Source of the DNA: Rhodococcus sp. P1Y
GTDB taxonomy: Bacteria; Actinomycetota; Actinomycetes; Mycobacteriales; Mycobacteriaceae
DNA length: 64,000 bases
NCBI RefSeq assembly: GCF_003641205.1
Contig: NZ_CP032762.1
Span: forward strand, 496,001 to 560,000
Direction: 5' to 3'
The stretch's first letter is position 1. Each line of letters begins with the position of its first letter. The translations under genes were made by a program, and so were the position numbers. The notes below the pieces were generated by a model. It made no database searches. It saw nothing but the letters and a program-made list of their open reading frames with translations, and had not been told where the DNA came from. Positions 8,411-19,916 of the stretch are shown one piece after another.

Positions 8411-10633
8411 GTGGCAACACCTGTGAGGACGCGCCCTCTGGGCAGAACGCGCGTGGAGCGTCTACCCGAGTGGACGATTGCGATCGTGCTGGCCCTGACG
8501 GTCGCGGCCGTCGCGACCGTCCCCCGGCTGGTGAACAACCGGTTCTACTACTCGGGCGACATGCTCGAATCCTTCGTACCCTCGTGGCATCGAATCGGAT
8601 CCGAACTGCGATCCGGTCAATGGCTCGCAATGAATCCCGACGCGTGGACCGGCGGAAACTACGCAGGTGAAGCCGCGTACGGCCTCTACAACCCGGTCAA
8701 CCTCTCAAACTACGTTCTGACGTCGTACTTCGAGAACCTCTCGACGGCCGCGTTCGTAGTCATGGTGGAGTTCCTCGCGCTGTTCGGCGTTGCAACGTAC
8801 CTCCTGAGCAGGGAGTACGGGGCTCATCGCGGTCCTGCACTCCTGGCCGGACTCACCCTGCCCTTCGGCGGGTTCACGCTCTTCTACGAAGCAGGCGGAT
8901 GGCCGTCCGGAATGATGGCCGTGGCGTGGGTGACTCTGTTCTGGTGGTCGGCGCTCAAGCTGTCCAAGGGCCGTACCAATCCGTTTGTCACGTTTCTCAT
9001 CGGTGCGCTCACGATCAGCATGGGTAATCCGTACGCAGCGTTGGGAGCCGTGATCGTCCTCGCGGGCCTGGGTCTCGAACTCCTAATCGGCCGAGCATTC
9101 CGTCGCCTGGCCGTGTTGATCGTGACGGGGGCATGCGCGGGCACAGCCGCGCTCGTCACCTACCTTCCACTGTTTCTCAGCGTCGATGTGACGACACGAG
9201 CCGGCAACAGCGGCATCAGCAACGACACGTTTCTACAACCGCAACTGGGTGCCCTGGCGGGATCGAGCAGTCCGACTTATTTGCCGGTCATCATGACGTT
9301 CGACGGGCCCATCGAGATCCTTCCCTCGATCTACCTGGCTTGGTTCGTACTCCCGCTTCTTCCGTTTCTACGCTGGGGCCGGGTACGAGAGATATTCGCT
9401 TCCAACGCATTTCGTCGACGGTACGGCACCCGCCTCGTCAGTCTCGCCGTCGTGACCGGGGTGTTCTTCCTACTGACCTTCGGCCCGTCGAACGTCGGAA
9501 TGTTCCGGTGGCCCATTCGGCTGATCGAGTATCTGTATCTCGGAGCGTTCGTCGCGCTCACGCTCGTGATGTCCCTCGGGTTGGCCAAAGACCATGTACG
9601 ACGCCGCCTCCTCATCTCGGCCGCGACCGTCGCCTTCGGGTTCTACATGGCATTCTCGTCGTCTCCGGCCCTGGCCGGGCGGCATGCACTCGCCGTTCTC
9701 GTCGTGCTCCTTGCCGGCACCGTGTCGTTCATGGCGTGGCGCCGGTGGAACATGGCGGGGCTCGTGACAGGACTGACGATCGGCACCGTCGCCGTGATGA
9801 TTCTTCAGGTGGTCTCCCTCGGCCACGACGTCGACGACGATTCCCGCCAAGACCCGTCGAGCACCACCCGGTTGTCCGAGCGTGCCGAGGAGTACCCGGG
9901 CACCGTTCTGCAACTGGCAGAGCTGGAGTACACCGAGGCGTCCGACGTGACGGACGGACGCATACTCTTCGGGAACGAAATCTTCGCGTCTACAGTGGAT
10001 TCGAGCATCAACTCCTACACCGGCATCGGTTTCACCGAGTTCCAGAACGCGCTGTGCATGGACTACCGAGGCGGAGTATGCCCGGAGCTGTACGACTCCC
10101 TGTGGCAACCGGTTACCGAAGACATCCCCGTTCCGCTGGTCGACTACCTGCGGGTCGACACGCTCGTGGTCCAACATGCGCTTGTGCCGGCCGCCGCCAG
10201 CGCGCCCGCACCGCAGGGATGGCAAGTGAGCGATCGTGACGACGTGCGCACGGTCCTGACGCGAACCACGCCGAGCACTCTTCCCGGCACGGTTTCGTTC
10301 GTCACCCCCGGCGTCGCGGTATCCGACGGTGAGATCGGCCCTCGGTCGGAGACCGTCGACGTGTCGGGTGACGGCGGTGAGATCACGTTCGCGCGCCTCG
10401 CATGGCCGGGCTACAGCGCAACGATCGACGGCACTGCCACACAGGCCGATTCCGGTTGGCACGGCCTCCTGCGGGTGAACGTGCCGCCCGGCGACCACGA
10501 ACTGACGATCAGCTTCGCACCCCCGCGTCAGCGGTTGTCCATCGCAGCCTTCGGACTCGCAGCGCTCGTGGCACTCTTGACCGGTGTGGCCACCGCCGTC
10601 GATCGACGACGAAAGAAGTTCTCTCGCAAGTAG
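8411..10633 (+). CDS. Large polytopic membrane protein, GT-C/YfhO-like
   Basis: This 740-residue protein has about 12-13 predicted membrane helices. An early extracellular loop contains YYSGDMLESFVPSWH, an acidic motif of the kind seen in GT-C/YfhO proteins. The extracytoplasmic C-terminal domain (about 480-715) ends with a beta-rich segment (FARLAWPGYSATIDG, LLRVNVPPGDHELTI) and a last helix plus basic tail. The C-terminal layout is that of YfhO-type membrane glycosyltransferases. Position near Bpa and the galactan exporter suggests a counterpart of Rv3779, implicated in arabinogalactan galactosamine substitution, but orthology is not proven here. Start GTG 8411 avoids overlap with the divergent glycosyltransferase. 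The neighbouring GT2 gene may supply its lipid-linked donor (inference). Confidence 0.75.
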   Translation: MATPVRTRPLGRTRVERLPEWTIAIVLALTVAAVATVPRLVNNRFYYSGDMLESFVPSWHRIGSELRSGQWLAMNPDAWTGGNYAGEAAYGLYNPVNLSNYVLTSYFENLSTAAFVVMVEFLALFGVATYLLSREYGAHRGPALLAGLTLPFGGFTLFYEAGGWPSGMMAVAWVTLFWWSALKLSKGRTNPFVTFLIGALTISMGNPYAALGAVIVLAGLGLELLIGRAFRRLAVLIVTGACAGTAALVTYLPLFLSVDVTTRAGNSGISNDTFLQPQLGALAGSSSPTYLPVIMTFDGPIEILPSIYLAWFVLPLLPFLRWGRVREIFASNAFRRRYGTRLVSLAVVTGVFFLLTFGPSNVGMFRWPIRLIEYLYLGAFVALTLVMSLGLAKDHVRRRLLISAATVAFGFYMAFSSSPALAGRHALAVLVVLLAGTVSFMAWRRWNMAGLVTGLTIGTVAVMILQVVSLGHDVDDDSRQDPSSTTRLSERAEEYPGTVLQLAELEYTEASDVTDGRILFGNEIFASTVDSSINSYTGIGFTEFQNALCMDYRGGVCPELYDSLWQPVTEDIPVPLVDYLRVDTLVVQHALVPAAASAPAPQGWQVSDRDDVRTVLTRTTPSTLPGTVSFVTPGVAVSDGEIGPRSETVDVSGDGGEITFARLAWPGYSATIDGTATQADSGWHGLLRVNVPPGDHELTISFAPPRQRLSIAAFGLAALVALLTGVATAVDRRRKKFSRK

Positions 10634-10634
10634 T

Positions 10635-11603
10635 TCAGGACCGAGCCGACAGTGTTGCCTCGTGAACCGCGCGGTGCGACGGCAGTATCCGCCGGCGTTC
10701 GGAGTCGACATCGCCGGTGCCTGCTATCAGAGACAGGAACTGGTTCAGCTGCGCCGAGAGCGGCTCCTCGCTGTAACGGATGGTCGGGATTTCGATGACC
10801 GTCTGCTGCTGGTACCCGTCGCGGTCTGCGGGCATATCGTCGGCGATGTGACGATAGATCGTGATGTCACGACGCAGCAGGTCGATCTCGATCAGGCGAT
10901 CTGCTTCGAGCAGCGACAACTGCCGAATCTTGCGCTGACTGACCCGGCTCGCCGAGATCGTCGCGACCGCACCGGAATCGAATCGTAGAACAGCATCCGC
11001 ACAGTCCTCCGCCTCGTTCGCTCGCGAAGCCGAGTTGAAGTATCCGAACTCGCCGCGAACTCGAACCGGCTCGGCACCGACGAAACCGATCGCAAGATCG
11101 ACGTCGTGAATCAACAGATCCGTCGCCACACCCGTCGCGATGCGAGATACGAACGGCGAGTGCCGAATTCCGTTGACCTGCCACACGTCACCCGCGAACT
11201 CGCGCGCCGTTCGGACCGCCGGGTTGTATCGCTCCAGCAACCCACACATCAACGGAACACCCGTACGGGATGCGCGGTCGACAAGATCGACGCTCTGCTC
11301 GTACGTCGCAGCCAGAGGCTTCTCGACCAACACCGGCTTACCGAGATCCAGCACTCGACCGGCGATGTCGTAGTGGGCAGGCGTGGCAGCCGCGACGACG
11401 ACGGCATCGATGTCCTTCAAATCGTCGAAGTCCGCCGCCCATGCCGTCCCGAATCGCTCTGCAACAGCACGACCTTGCTCAGCGCGTGGCTCGACGAGGA
11501 GTGCAAGTTCGCACGCCGCCGACTGGGCAATGACACGTGCGTGCAACGATCCCATCTGGCCGGACCCGACGAGGGCTATGCGCGGGCCGGAAGTAGCTGA
11601 CAT
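10635..11603 (-). CDS. Gfo/Idh/MocA-family sugar oxidoreductase
   Basis: This is an NAD(P)-dependent sugar dehydrogenase of 322 residues. The Rossmann motif is ALVGSGQMGSLHARVI, the conserved EKP lysine lies in GKPVLVEKPLA, and the catalytic-site region is ATDLLIHDVDLAIGF. The WlbA/GnnA-like subfamily oxidises C3 of UDP-GlcNAc-type sugars to a 3-keto intermediate. It lies three bases downstream of a DegT-family aminotransferase that would aminate such a ketone, and the divergent gene beyond is an LpxA-like acyltransferase. Together they suggest a UDP-3-acylamino sugar pathway. The exact nucleotide sugar is inferred, not shown. Its stop is one base from the stop of the convergent membrane protein gene. 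Confidence 0.85.
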   Translation of the reverse strand: MSATSGPRIALVGSGQMGSLHARVIAQSAACELALLVEPRAEQGRAVAERFGTAWAADFDDLKDIDAVVVAAATPAHYDIAGRVLDLGKPVLVEKPLAATYEQSVDLVDRASRTGVPLMCGLLERYNPAVRTAREFAGDVWQVNGIRHSPFVSRIATGVATDLLIHDVDLAIGFVGAEPVRVRGEFGYFNSASRANEAEDCADAVLRFDSGAVATISASRVSQRKIRQLSLLEADRLIEIDLLRRDITIYRHIADDMPADRDGYQQQTVIEIPTIRYSEEPLSAQLNQFLSLIAGTGDVDSERRRILPSHRAVHEATLSARS

Positions 11604-11606
11604 CGG

Positions 11607-12707
11607 TCAAGCCCCCATGATGTTTCGAACCGTGTCGACGATCTGGTCGATGTCGGATGCGGACAGGCGTGCGTGCACCGGAATGCTGAGGCAGCGGGCA
11701 GCCACCGACGTCGCCACCGGAGTGTCCTCGATCATCACTCTGGGATGGTCGCGGTAGCAGTCGTAGTCGTACACCGTCTTCGGGTAGTAGACGCCGCTGC
11801 CGATGTCGTTCTGCGACAGTCGTTCGGCGAGTTCATCACGGTCGACGGGCGCGTCGTCGTCGACGAGAACCGTGAACTGGTGCCACACATGACCGCGCCC
11901 CGGAAGTTGGCTCGGGAGAGTCAATCCGGCGACGTCCTTCAGCCCGGTCAGCAGCAGATCTGCGTTCCTACGACGTTGTTCCACTTGCTGCAGATAGGTA
12001 TTCAGTTGCGGCAGAGCGAGACTCGCCTGTAGGTCGGTCATGCGGTAGTTGTGGCCCACGACCTCGTAGACGTACCGCGCACGCATCCCCTGGTTACGAA
12101 GAACTCGCAGACGGTCGGCGACCGCATCGTCGTCCGTGGTGATCATTCCACCTTCGGCCGTGGTCAGGTTCTTGGTTGCGTAGAAGGAGAAGCACCCGGT
12201 ACCGAACGTTCCCACTCCTTTACCGTCGAACGTCGCGCCGTGCGCCTGAGCCGCATCCTCCACCACCGCGAGGCCGTGCCGACTCGCGACCGGCATCAGT
12301 GCACCCAGGTCTGCGGCTTGGCCGTAGAGGTGAACAGGCATGAGCACTTTGGTTCGATCGTTGATTCTCTCGGCCGCCGCGTCGGCACTGACGTTGAAGT
12401 CCGACTCGTCGATATCGGCGAATCGGGCGGTCGCTCCCGATTCCAGGATTGCGTTGAGCGTCGCCACGAACGTGAAGGGAGTGGTGAGTACCTCGTCGCC
12501 GGGACCGAGATCGTGAACCTGCAACGCCGCGACGAGCGCAGTGGTGCCGTTGTTGACAGCCACCGCATGACGCGCGCCGACCAACTCGGCGAAGCCGTCC
12601 TCCAAACGCTTGACCTTGGGACCCTGAGCAACGATTCCCGACCGCAGAGTGTCGAGCACCTCACGCTCGACATCCTCGCCGAACGAGATGCTGGAAATAG
12701 AAATCAC
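11607..12707 (-). CDS. DegT/DnrJ/EryC1 PLP-dependent sugar aminotransferase
   Basis: This 366-residue aminotransferase has the family hallmarks: VNNGTTALVAALQ for phosphate binding, VEDAAQAHGA with the cofactor-contacting Asp, and FYATKNLTTAEGGM with the Schiff-base Lys179. The C-terminus has GSGVYYPKTVYDYDCYRDHP. It transfers an amino group from glutamate to a keto-sugar nucleotide. The partner oxidoreductase 3 bp downstream probably makes the 3-keto substrate (a GnnB/WbpE-type role). Start GTG 12707 follows AGGGGA by about seven bases; the upstream extension to 12776 lacks a ribosome binding site. It forms a two-gene operon with 10635-11603. Confidence 0.87.
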   Translation of the reverse strand: MISISSISFGEDVEREVLDTLRSGIVAQGPKVKRLEDGFAELVGARHAVAVNNGTTALVAALQVHDLGPGDEVLTTPFTFVATLNAILESGATARFADIDESDFNVSADAAAERINDRTKVLMPVHLYGQAADLGALMPVASRHGLAVVEDAAQAHGATFDGKGVGTFGTGCFSFYATKNLTTAEGGMITTDDDAVADRLRVLRNQGMRARYVYEVVGHNYRMTDLQASLALPQLNTYLQQVEQRRRNADLLLTGLKDVAGLTLPSQLPGRGHVWHQFTVLVDDDAPVDRDELAERLSQNDIGSGVYYPKTVYDYDCYRDHPRVMIEDTPVATSVAARCLSIPVHARLSASDIDQIVDTVRNIMGA

Positions 12708-12883
12708 TTCGGGTCCCCTTGGAATACGACATTCGCGACCGAGCAGCGGCCGATTCGGAAGATCACACGTGGACACTATCGAACGCGCGGCTCACTGACC
12801 CCCGGCGTGGCCCACGAGTACTGTTTTGATTTTGCTTCGATTGCCCCTGCGAGGGCATCCGATCGACCGGAAGGACCGTCCTG

Positions 12884-13612
12884 GTGTCAGCGAGTTCCGT
12901 GGGCAACGATTGTCGAATTCACTCGACGGCGGTGGTCGGAGACGGCGTCCGAATCGGAGACCGCGTCACGGTCGGGCCCTATGCGGTGCTCACCGGCCCA
13001 CTCGACATCGGCGACGACTGCTGGATCGGTGCGCACACCGTCCTCGGAGCTCCTCCAGAGATCAACGGACATCCCCATTTCTCCTCGTATGCCGATGTCA
13101 GCGACGGATTCGGAGTCGAAATCGGACCGCGTACGACGATCCGCGAGCTCACAGCCGTGCACAAGGGCAGCGAGCGGACCACGACGATCGGCGCTGACTC
13201 GTTCATCATGAATCGAATTTCCGTCGGCCACGACTGCCAACTGGGGCATCACACAGTTGCCGCGCCTGCCGTCACGTTCGGTGGCCACGTGACTCTCGGC
13301 GACGGCTGCAACATGGGCATGAACAGCACGATCCATCAGCGGCGAGTCATGGGCTCGGGCGCGATGGTCGGTATGGGCGGCATCGCAACCAAAGACATTC
13401 CGCCCTTTGCCACCGTCGTCGGCAATCCCGCCGTGATGCACGGCGCCAACTCGGTGGGGATGTCTCGGAAGGGATACTCCGAAGCCGACATTTCCCTCGT
13501 GACCGCTGCGTACTCGAGCGGGACGCTGCCCCAGCTCGACCGATTGAGTACCGATACCGCCGACGCGTACACCTGGTGGTCGGCGCTGGTGACCAAACCG
13601 TTGTTGCACTAG
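12884..13612 (+). CDS. LpxA-like left-handed beta-helix acyltransferase
   Basis: This 242-residue protein of hexapeptide repeats is laid out like UDP-GlcNAc acyltransferase LpxA rather than a short acetyltransferase. It has repeats from residue 8, an IRELTAVHKGS segment, the LpxA-type catalytic His block NRISVGHDCQLGHHTV, GGHVTLGDGCNMG, and a helical C-terminus after VVGNPAVMHGANSVG. Lipid A is not known in this lineage, so a 3-amino or 3-hydroxy sugar nucleotide made by the divergent oxidoreductase/aminotransferase pair is the likely acceptor (inference). Start GTG 12884 has GGAAGGA 9-15 bases upstream. It could use acetyl-CoA or an acyl-ACP; the sequence does not decide. Confidence 0.82.
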   Translation: MSASSVGNDCRIHSTAVVGDGVRIGDRVTVGPYAVLTGPLDIGDDCWIGAHTVLGAPPEINGHPHFSSYADVSDGFGVEIGPRTTIRELTAVHKGSERTTTIGADSFIMNRISVGHDCQLGHHTVAAPAVTFGGHVTLGDGCNMGMNSTIHQRRVMGSGAMVGMGGIATKDIPPFATVVGNPAVMHGANSVGMSRKGYSEADISLVTAAYSSGTLPQLDRLSTDTADAYTWWSALVTKPLLH

Positions 13613-13664
13613 TCCTACGCGTCTGGCGGGCCACGAGCTCGCCTGTTGCTATCGTCGGAGGATC

Positions 13665-14696
13665 ATGACGTCTTCGCGGGAGGGTGACCCGGTAAGCCCC
13701 ACACCTGGGCCGGCACCCGGTGATGTAGTTCCCCGACGCAGTGGCCGTGCTCTGTTGGGCGCCGTCGCGAGGGTTCTCGTCACTCTGGCCATCGTGGTCG
13801 CGATCGTCTTCGCGGTGAAATCGCAATGGTCCGAGGTACGCGAGACGATCGACCGACTGAGTTGGTGGACACTCATCTTGTCGTCGGTGTTCGTCTTCCT
13901 CGGCATGGGCGCTGCCGTGAGGGCCTGGCAACATGCCCTCGGCGCGTTGGAACAGCCGATCCCGGCGTTCGACGCCGCCCGCTGCTACCTGGTCGGCCAG
14001 CTGGGAAAATACTTGCCGGGGAGTGTCTGGGCATTCGTCCTTCAGACCGAGCTGGTCCGCCGAGCGGGCGTGTCGCGCGCAGCCGGTTTCACGGCCGTGC
14101 TCGTGACGGTCGGCCTCAGCACCACGTCGGCACTCGTCGTCGGGCTTCTGGGACTACCTGCGCTGTTTCAGGTCAGTACGGTTGCGGCCGTCGCGGTCAT
14201 CGTTCTGGTGCCGATAGCACTGGTGTGCGCATATCCCCCGGTTCTGACGCATTTGGTGAACCTCGCGCTGAAGATACTGCGTCGCCCACCGCTGAATGCT
14301 CCCCTTACCGTGCGCAAGATCGGCTTGGCGCTGGGTTGGTGCGGGGCGAGCTGGGTTCTGTACGGAATTCACCTGTGGATCCTGGCGTCGAGCACTGCCG
14401 GTTTTCACTTCGGCGGCCTGGTCCAATGCGTCGGTGCGCTCGCGCTCGGAATGTGTGCGGGCGTACTCGTCGTCGTCGTGCCCTCCGGAATCGGTGTCCG
14501 TGAAGCAGTGATCGTCGCGGCACTGTCTCCCTTCATGGACGCGGGCGTGGCGCTCGGTCTTGCCCTCGCATCACGGCTCGTGTTCACCCTGTGCGAGGTC
14601 CTCGCCGGTGTCGTTGCAGCGTTGTCGGGTTCGCGCGTTCTGCGCAATGCCCTCGTCCACGAGCACTCACGGGTAGCGCATCCGGTCAAGATGTGA
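13665..14696 (+). CDS. YbhN/AglD-type lysylphosphatidylglycerol synthase TM-region protein
   Basis: This 343-residue membrane protein of the UPF0104/YbhN family has about eight helices after a proline-rich cytosolic N-terminus. The family signature appears as LVGQLGKYLPGSVWAF (about residues 109-124) and, near the C-terminus, VVVVPSGIGVREAVIVAAL. Relatives are the membrane half of MprF and archaeal AglD; they act in lipid or lipid-linked sugar flipping or transfer. Here it follows the LpxA-like gene by 52 bp and converges with a membrane glycosyltransferase-like gene, overlapping its stop by 11 bp. It could flip the product of the amino-sugar module, but no direct evidence exists. ATG 13665 has GGAGG five bases upstream. 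Confidence 0.8.
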   Translation: MTSSREGDPVSPTPGPAPGDVVPRRSGRALLGAVARVLVTLAIVVAIVFAVKSQWSEVRETIDRLSWWTLILSSVFVFLGMGAAVRAWQHALGALEQPIPAFDAARCYLVGQLGKYLPGSVWAFVLQTELVRRAGVSRAAGFTAVLVTVGLSTTSALVVGLLGLPALFQVSTVAAVAVIVLVPIALVCAYPPVLTHLVNLALKILRRPPLNAPLTVRKIGLALGWCGASWVLYGIHLWILASSTAGFHFGGLVQCVGALALGMCAGVLVVVVPSGIGVREAVIVAALSPFMDAGVALGLALASRLVFTLCEVLAGVVAALSGSRVLRNALVHEHSRVAHPVKM

Positions 14697-16436
14697 CTGC
14701 AGCAGGCGCCCACACGCCGACGAAACTGCCGCACGCAACTGCCTGACCTCGTAGTCGAGAACGAATATCGTTCAGCACACCGGTCGGGTCCGCTATCGGC
14801 GCCGTTGTCGGCACGGCATCAGGCACAGGTTGTGCCTCTGCCAACTGCTCCGGCGTCACCGTCGCGAACAGCACGAGATACGAGCCGTTCTGCTGGAGTC
14901 GATCGGATTCCTCAGCAATTCGCTCGCGTGAGTCGGCTATCAATTCGAGCGGCAGCAGCCAATCCATCGGGAACGGATTGCGAGCTTTCAGAACGGGATA
15001 GACGAACGAATTGTCGGGCAGAACAGCGACATTGTCGGCCGGGTAGTCCTGCACGCACGTACGCATCTGGTCGAGGTAGGCAAGGGTGCTCGGCGTCGAT
15101 TCGATCCCACGCATCTCGGGAATTGCGGCACCCAGTCCAGCGACCAGTTCACTCCGAGGGCGATCGCGGTAAGGGCTACGCGCCTGTTCTACGACGAGAA
15201 ATCCTGCAGCACTGACCAAGACGACAAGCGCGGAACAGGGCGCGGCAGCTCGTCGAAACCAAGTGCCTTCCGGGCTCGTCGTGTGTCTCGACACCAGTTC
15301 GACGGTTGCCAATGCCATGCTGCCGCCGAGCAAGGTCGGCGAATCGTAGCCCCAGGACAAACTGGCCATCCACGCCAGCAGCAACAAGCCCATGGTGCGC
15401 CACGGCATGGATCTGCGTACGACGGCGTCGACGACGACGCTGCAGGCGAGCATCCAGAACAGGACAACACCCCAGGTCCCTGCCCGCTCCAGTCGGCCCT
15501 CCGCCACTACCAGAACCAGCAGAGCCGCTGCAGCGCACAGAAGTATCCGCGAAGCCCAACTCCGCCGAAGAGCACTGGGCACAAGCGCAATCGCGATGGT
15601 CACCACTGCGAACACCGCCACTACGGCGACGACGGACGTCGAGACTCCCGGCTCGATCAAGCGACGACCGGTCGCGGCGACGCCGCCGGTCAATTGGGAA
15701 TACATGTCGCCGAATCCGCCTGCGGCAGATACCCCTGCGAGATAGACCAGAGGAAATGCAGCAAGAACTCCGATGTCGATCGCCAGACGAACCGGGCGCA
15801 CACCATTGCGGACGGCGGGATGGACGCACAGGACGACAAGGCCCACGATCACCGCAGGAACGAACGACTGTTTCGTAATCGAGGCGAACCCGAGAAGAAG
15901 AAGACCGAAGCGGTACACGACGGTGCGATCGGTGCGCAAACCGAGATCCAATGCCCACCAACCACATACGACAAGGAACAGTCCGTCGATGGTGTGCCAG
16001 GGGTTGAGCGGAAACAAATGGATGTTGACGAGCGCGGCCGCCGCAACGAGCATCGTCCGCGCTGCAGTCCACTGCGTCACAGGCCGATCGGCGATCCACG
16101 CAGCAAGGACAACGGTCATGACGACCATCTGCAGGGTCGCGATGGCGACCGACACCAGATACATCGGCCCAGGAAGCAAGACATCCAGCGTGTGGAGATA
16201 CGCGGAACCCAAGGGCCGCGCAGAAATGACGTCGAGATGCGGGATCTCACCGTTCAGGATTCGCCAGCTCTGGGCCAGCACGAACCCTTGGTCGGTGGGA
16301 TTGAATCCGAACCGTTCGACGCCCAGTACCAGCGTGGCGCTGAGCGCGACGATCCACAGCACATGCACAGCGATCCGTCCCGAGACTCGGGCGGTCGAAT
16401 CGCTCTCGGTCGCGCCGTTCTCGACCGGCTGCTTCA

Positions 16437-16437
<1 letters not shown>
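14686..16437 (-). CDS. Polytopic membrane protein, GT-C-like
   Basis: This 583-residue protein has a short cytosolic N-terminus, about 12 predicted helices and a soluble extracytoplasmic C-terminal domain (about residues 430-583). The first extracellular loop carries FGFNPTDQGFVLAQSW and HLDVISARPLGSAYLH, acidic motifs at the position typical of GT-C glycosyltransferases using polyprenyl-phosphate sugars. No precise family was recognised. The ATG at 16437 overlaps the last base of rmlB (TGATG), so the two are translationally coupled. Transfer of a sugar to a cell-wall or lipid acceptor outside the membrane is inferred. A longer reading frame upstream lies inside rmlB and was not used. Confidence 0.68.
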
Positions 16438-18318
<1,881 letters not shown>

Positions 18319-18319
18319 C

Positions 18320-19531
18320 GTGGGCGACGAACTGCTGAGAGCGGACTCTGTCGAAATCGCAGGCTTGGGACAACTCGTAGATCGGATCGGTCAGGAAACA
18401 CTGGCAATTCATCGCTACATCGGCGACCATGCCGGGCTCAGTGACACCATCCCGGGCCAAATTCTGCAACGGCTCGCGCCGTTCATCGCTTCGTACCAGG
18501 AATACACGCGATCTCGTCACATGCACCTGGCTTCGAACTGCAGTTACATCGGCGACGAGCTGAAGAAGGCTGCCTGGTTGTACGACGATCTGGAGAAGAG
18601 GAACTACGACGCTCTGAACGCTCACACCGACCTACTGCCTATGCCGTTGGCGAAACCCGGGTCGTCCAGTCAGGCAGCGATCGGCAACGTCGGGGAGTAC
18701 GTCGACACCGTCGACTACGGATCGCCATCGGGAATCGACTATCCACCGCCGAATCCCGCGATCGACGACATCTGCGAGGCCATCGACGAAGCAGCGGGGT
18801 GGCTCGGTGAGGTGGATACGACGATCTTCGAGTTGACAGATTGGAGTCCGTTGACTGAGGTCGTTGCTCCACTGAGCGGCAACTGGAACGAAATTCGCCG
18901 TCTTGGAGAGGCATTCGACATCGCCGGAAGCGCAATGGAGGCAGCGGCAGAATCACTGGAATACGGCGTCGGTCGTGTCGCGCCGCATTGGGATGGCCTG
19001 GCGGCGCAGTCCTTCGAGGAGTACTCCCGTCGGCAGAGTGCAGCAATGTTCTGGGAAGGCCCGTGCGGACGGACAATTCATGCCCTCGCGGAGGCGATAG
19101 CAGAGAAGATCAAACTGGGCGTGCAAACCGTCGTCCGCAAGCTTGCCGAGATGCTCGAAGCAGAAGTCGATCTTGGATCCGGTCGATCAGCTATGAAGGT
19201 TGTACTCAAGAAGGTCCCCGTTCTCGGGACTGCGTGGCAGGCGGCGACCATTGTCGAAATCATCTGGAAGACAAGGGACCTCACGATGGATCTGGTTCGG
19301 CAGATCGAAGAGGTCATCGATCTGTTCGGCCAATTTCTCGATGCCATTGCCGATCCAGAAGGCCAGGTCGGCCGTACCGTCGACCGCTATCTCGCACCGT
19401 TCAACAACTATCTCGACATGGGGAAGGTCGGCGTCGACACTGCGAAGACCGCGAACATCGTCCCGTTGTTGGAGACGCCGGAGAGGCGTTTCACCGTCGG
19501 CGAGGGAACGAAACCTTGGGAGGACGCGTGA
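18320..19531 (+). CDS. WXG100/Esp-like type VII secretion substrate
   Basis: This 403-residue, mostly helical, soluble protein resembles ESX secretion-associated proteins. Residues 1-105 look like an EspC-type helical hairpin ([19 protein letters not shown]) ending in LYDDLE, where Y88-D-D-L-E92 fits the YxxxD/E export signal. Residues 190-250 form a second hairpin with the WXG turn at W224 ([15 protein letters not shown]). The C-terminal third is amphipathic helix with hydrophobic stretches and no recognised toxin domain. GTG 18320 has AGGAGA five bases upstream. The downstream 116-residue gene overlaps by GTGA. No ESX core genes are in the window, so the export machine would be elsewhere. 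Confidence 0.65.
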   Translation: MGDELLRADSVEIAGLGQLVDRIGQETLAIHRYIGDHAGLSDTIPGQILQRLAPFIASYQEYTRSRHMHLASNCSYIGDELKKAAWLYDDLEKRNYDALNAHTDLLPMPLAKPGSSSQAAIGNVGEYVDTVDYGSPSGIDYPPPNPAIDDICEAIDEAAGWLGEVDTTIFELTDWSPLTEVVAPLSGNWNEIRRLGEAFDIAGSAMEAAAESLEYGVGRVAPHWDGLAAQSFEEYSRRQSAAMFWEGPCGRTIHALAEAIAEKIKLGVQTVVRKLAEMLEAEVDLGSGRSAMKVVLKKVPVLGTAWQAATIVEIIWKTRDLTMDLVRQIEEVIDLFGQFLDAIADPEGQVGRTVDRYLAPFNNYLDMGKVGVDTAKTANIVPLLETPERRFTVGEGTKPWEDA

Positions 19532-19878
19532 TCGACCCGAAAGACACTCCCGCGCACAGCCGCGCCCTGGACGCAATCGCACGACTGGAAGCATCGAGGC
19601 GTCGTGCGGAAAACACAGTCATCGGGGCGCCGCGCGAAAAGACCACCGTCACCGTCGAACTCCTCCGACGACTGGCCGGTTCGAAGTACGCGTCGCCGGA
19701 GCTTCGGTCGTTTGCCATATCGGTAGCGACGGGAGACAGCAGCTGGGACCGAATCGAGGTCGACGCGCAACCGCTTCCGCCCGAGGTATCGGACATGCGC
19801 GCAGATCCGATGGTCATCTGGCCGCGCCACTGGCCGCTTCCCTCGGACGACGAGCCGTACCGCATCCCGTGGCAGTGA
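19528..19878 (+). CDS. Small hypothetical protein coupled to the type VII substrate
   Basis: This 116-residue soluble protein has no signal or membrane segment. The N-terminal half is basic and helical ([37 protein letters not shown]); the C-terminus is proline/tryptophan rich ([17 protein letters not shown]). GTG 19528 overlaps the previous stop by four bases, with AGGA about five bases upstream, so translation is coupled. The position directly after a secreted substrate suggests a chaperone or immunity partner, but no family was recognised. Confidence 0.68.
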   Translation: MIDPKDTPAHSRALDAIARLEASRRRAENTVIGAPREKTTVTVELLRRLAGSKYASPELRSFAISVATGDSSWDRIEVDAQPLPPEVSDMRADPMVIWPRHWPLPSDDEPYRIPWQ

Positions 19879-19916
19879 ACGCGCGCCCACCAGCAGGATC
19901 TGGGAGACTCCCCGGT

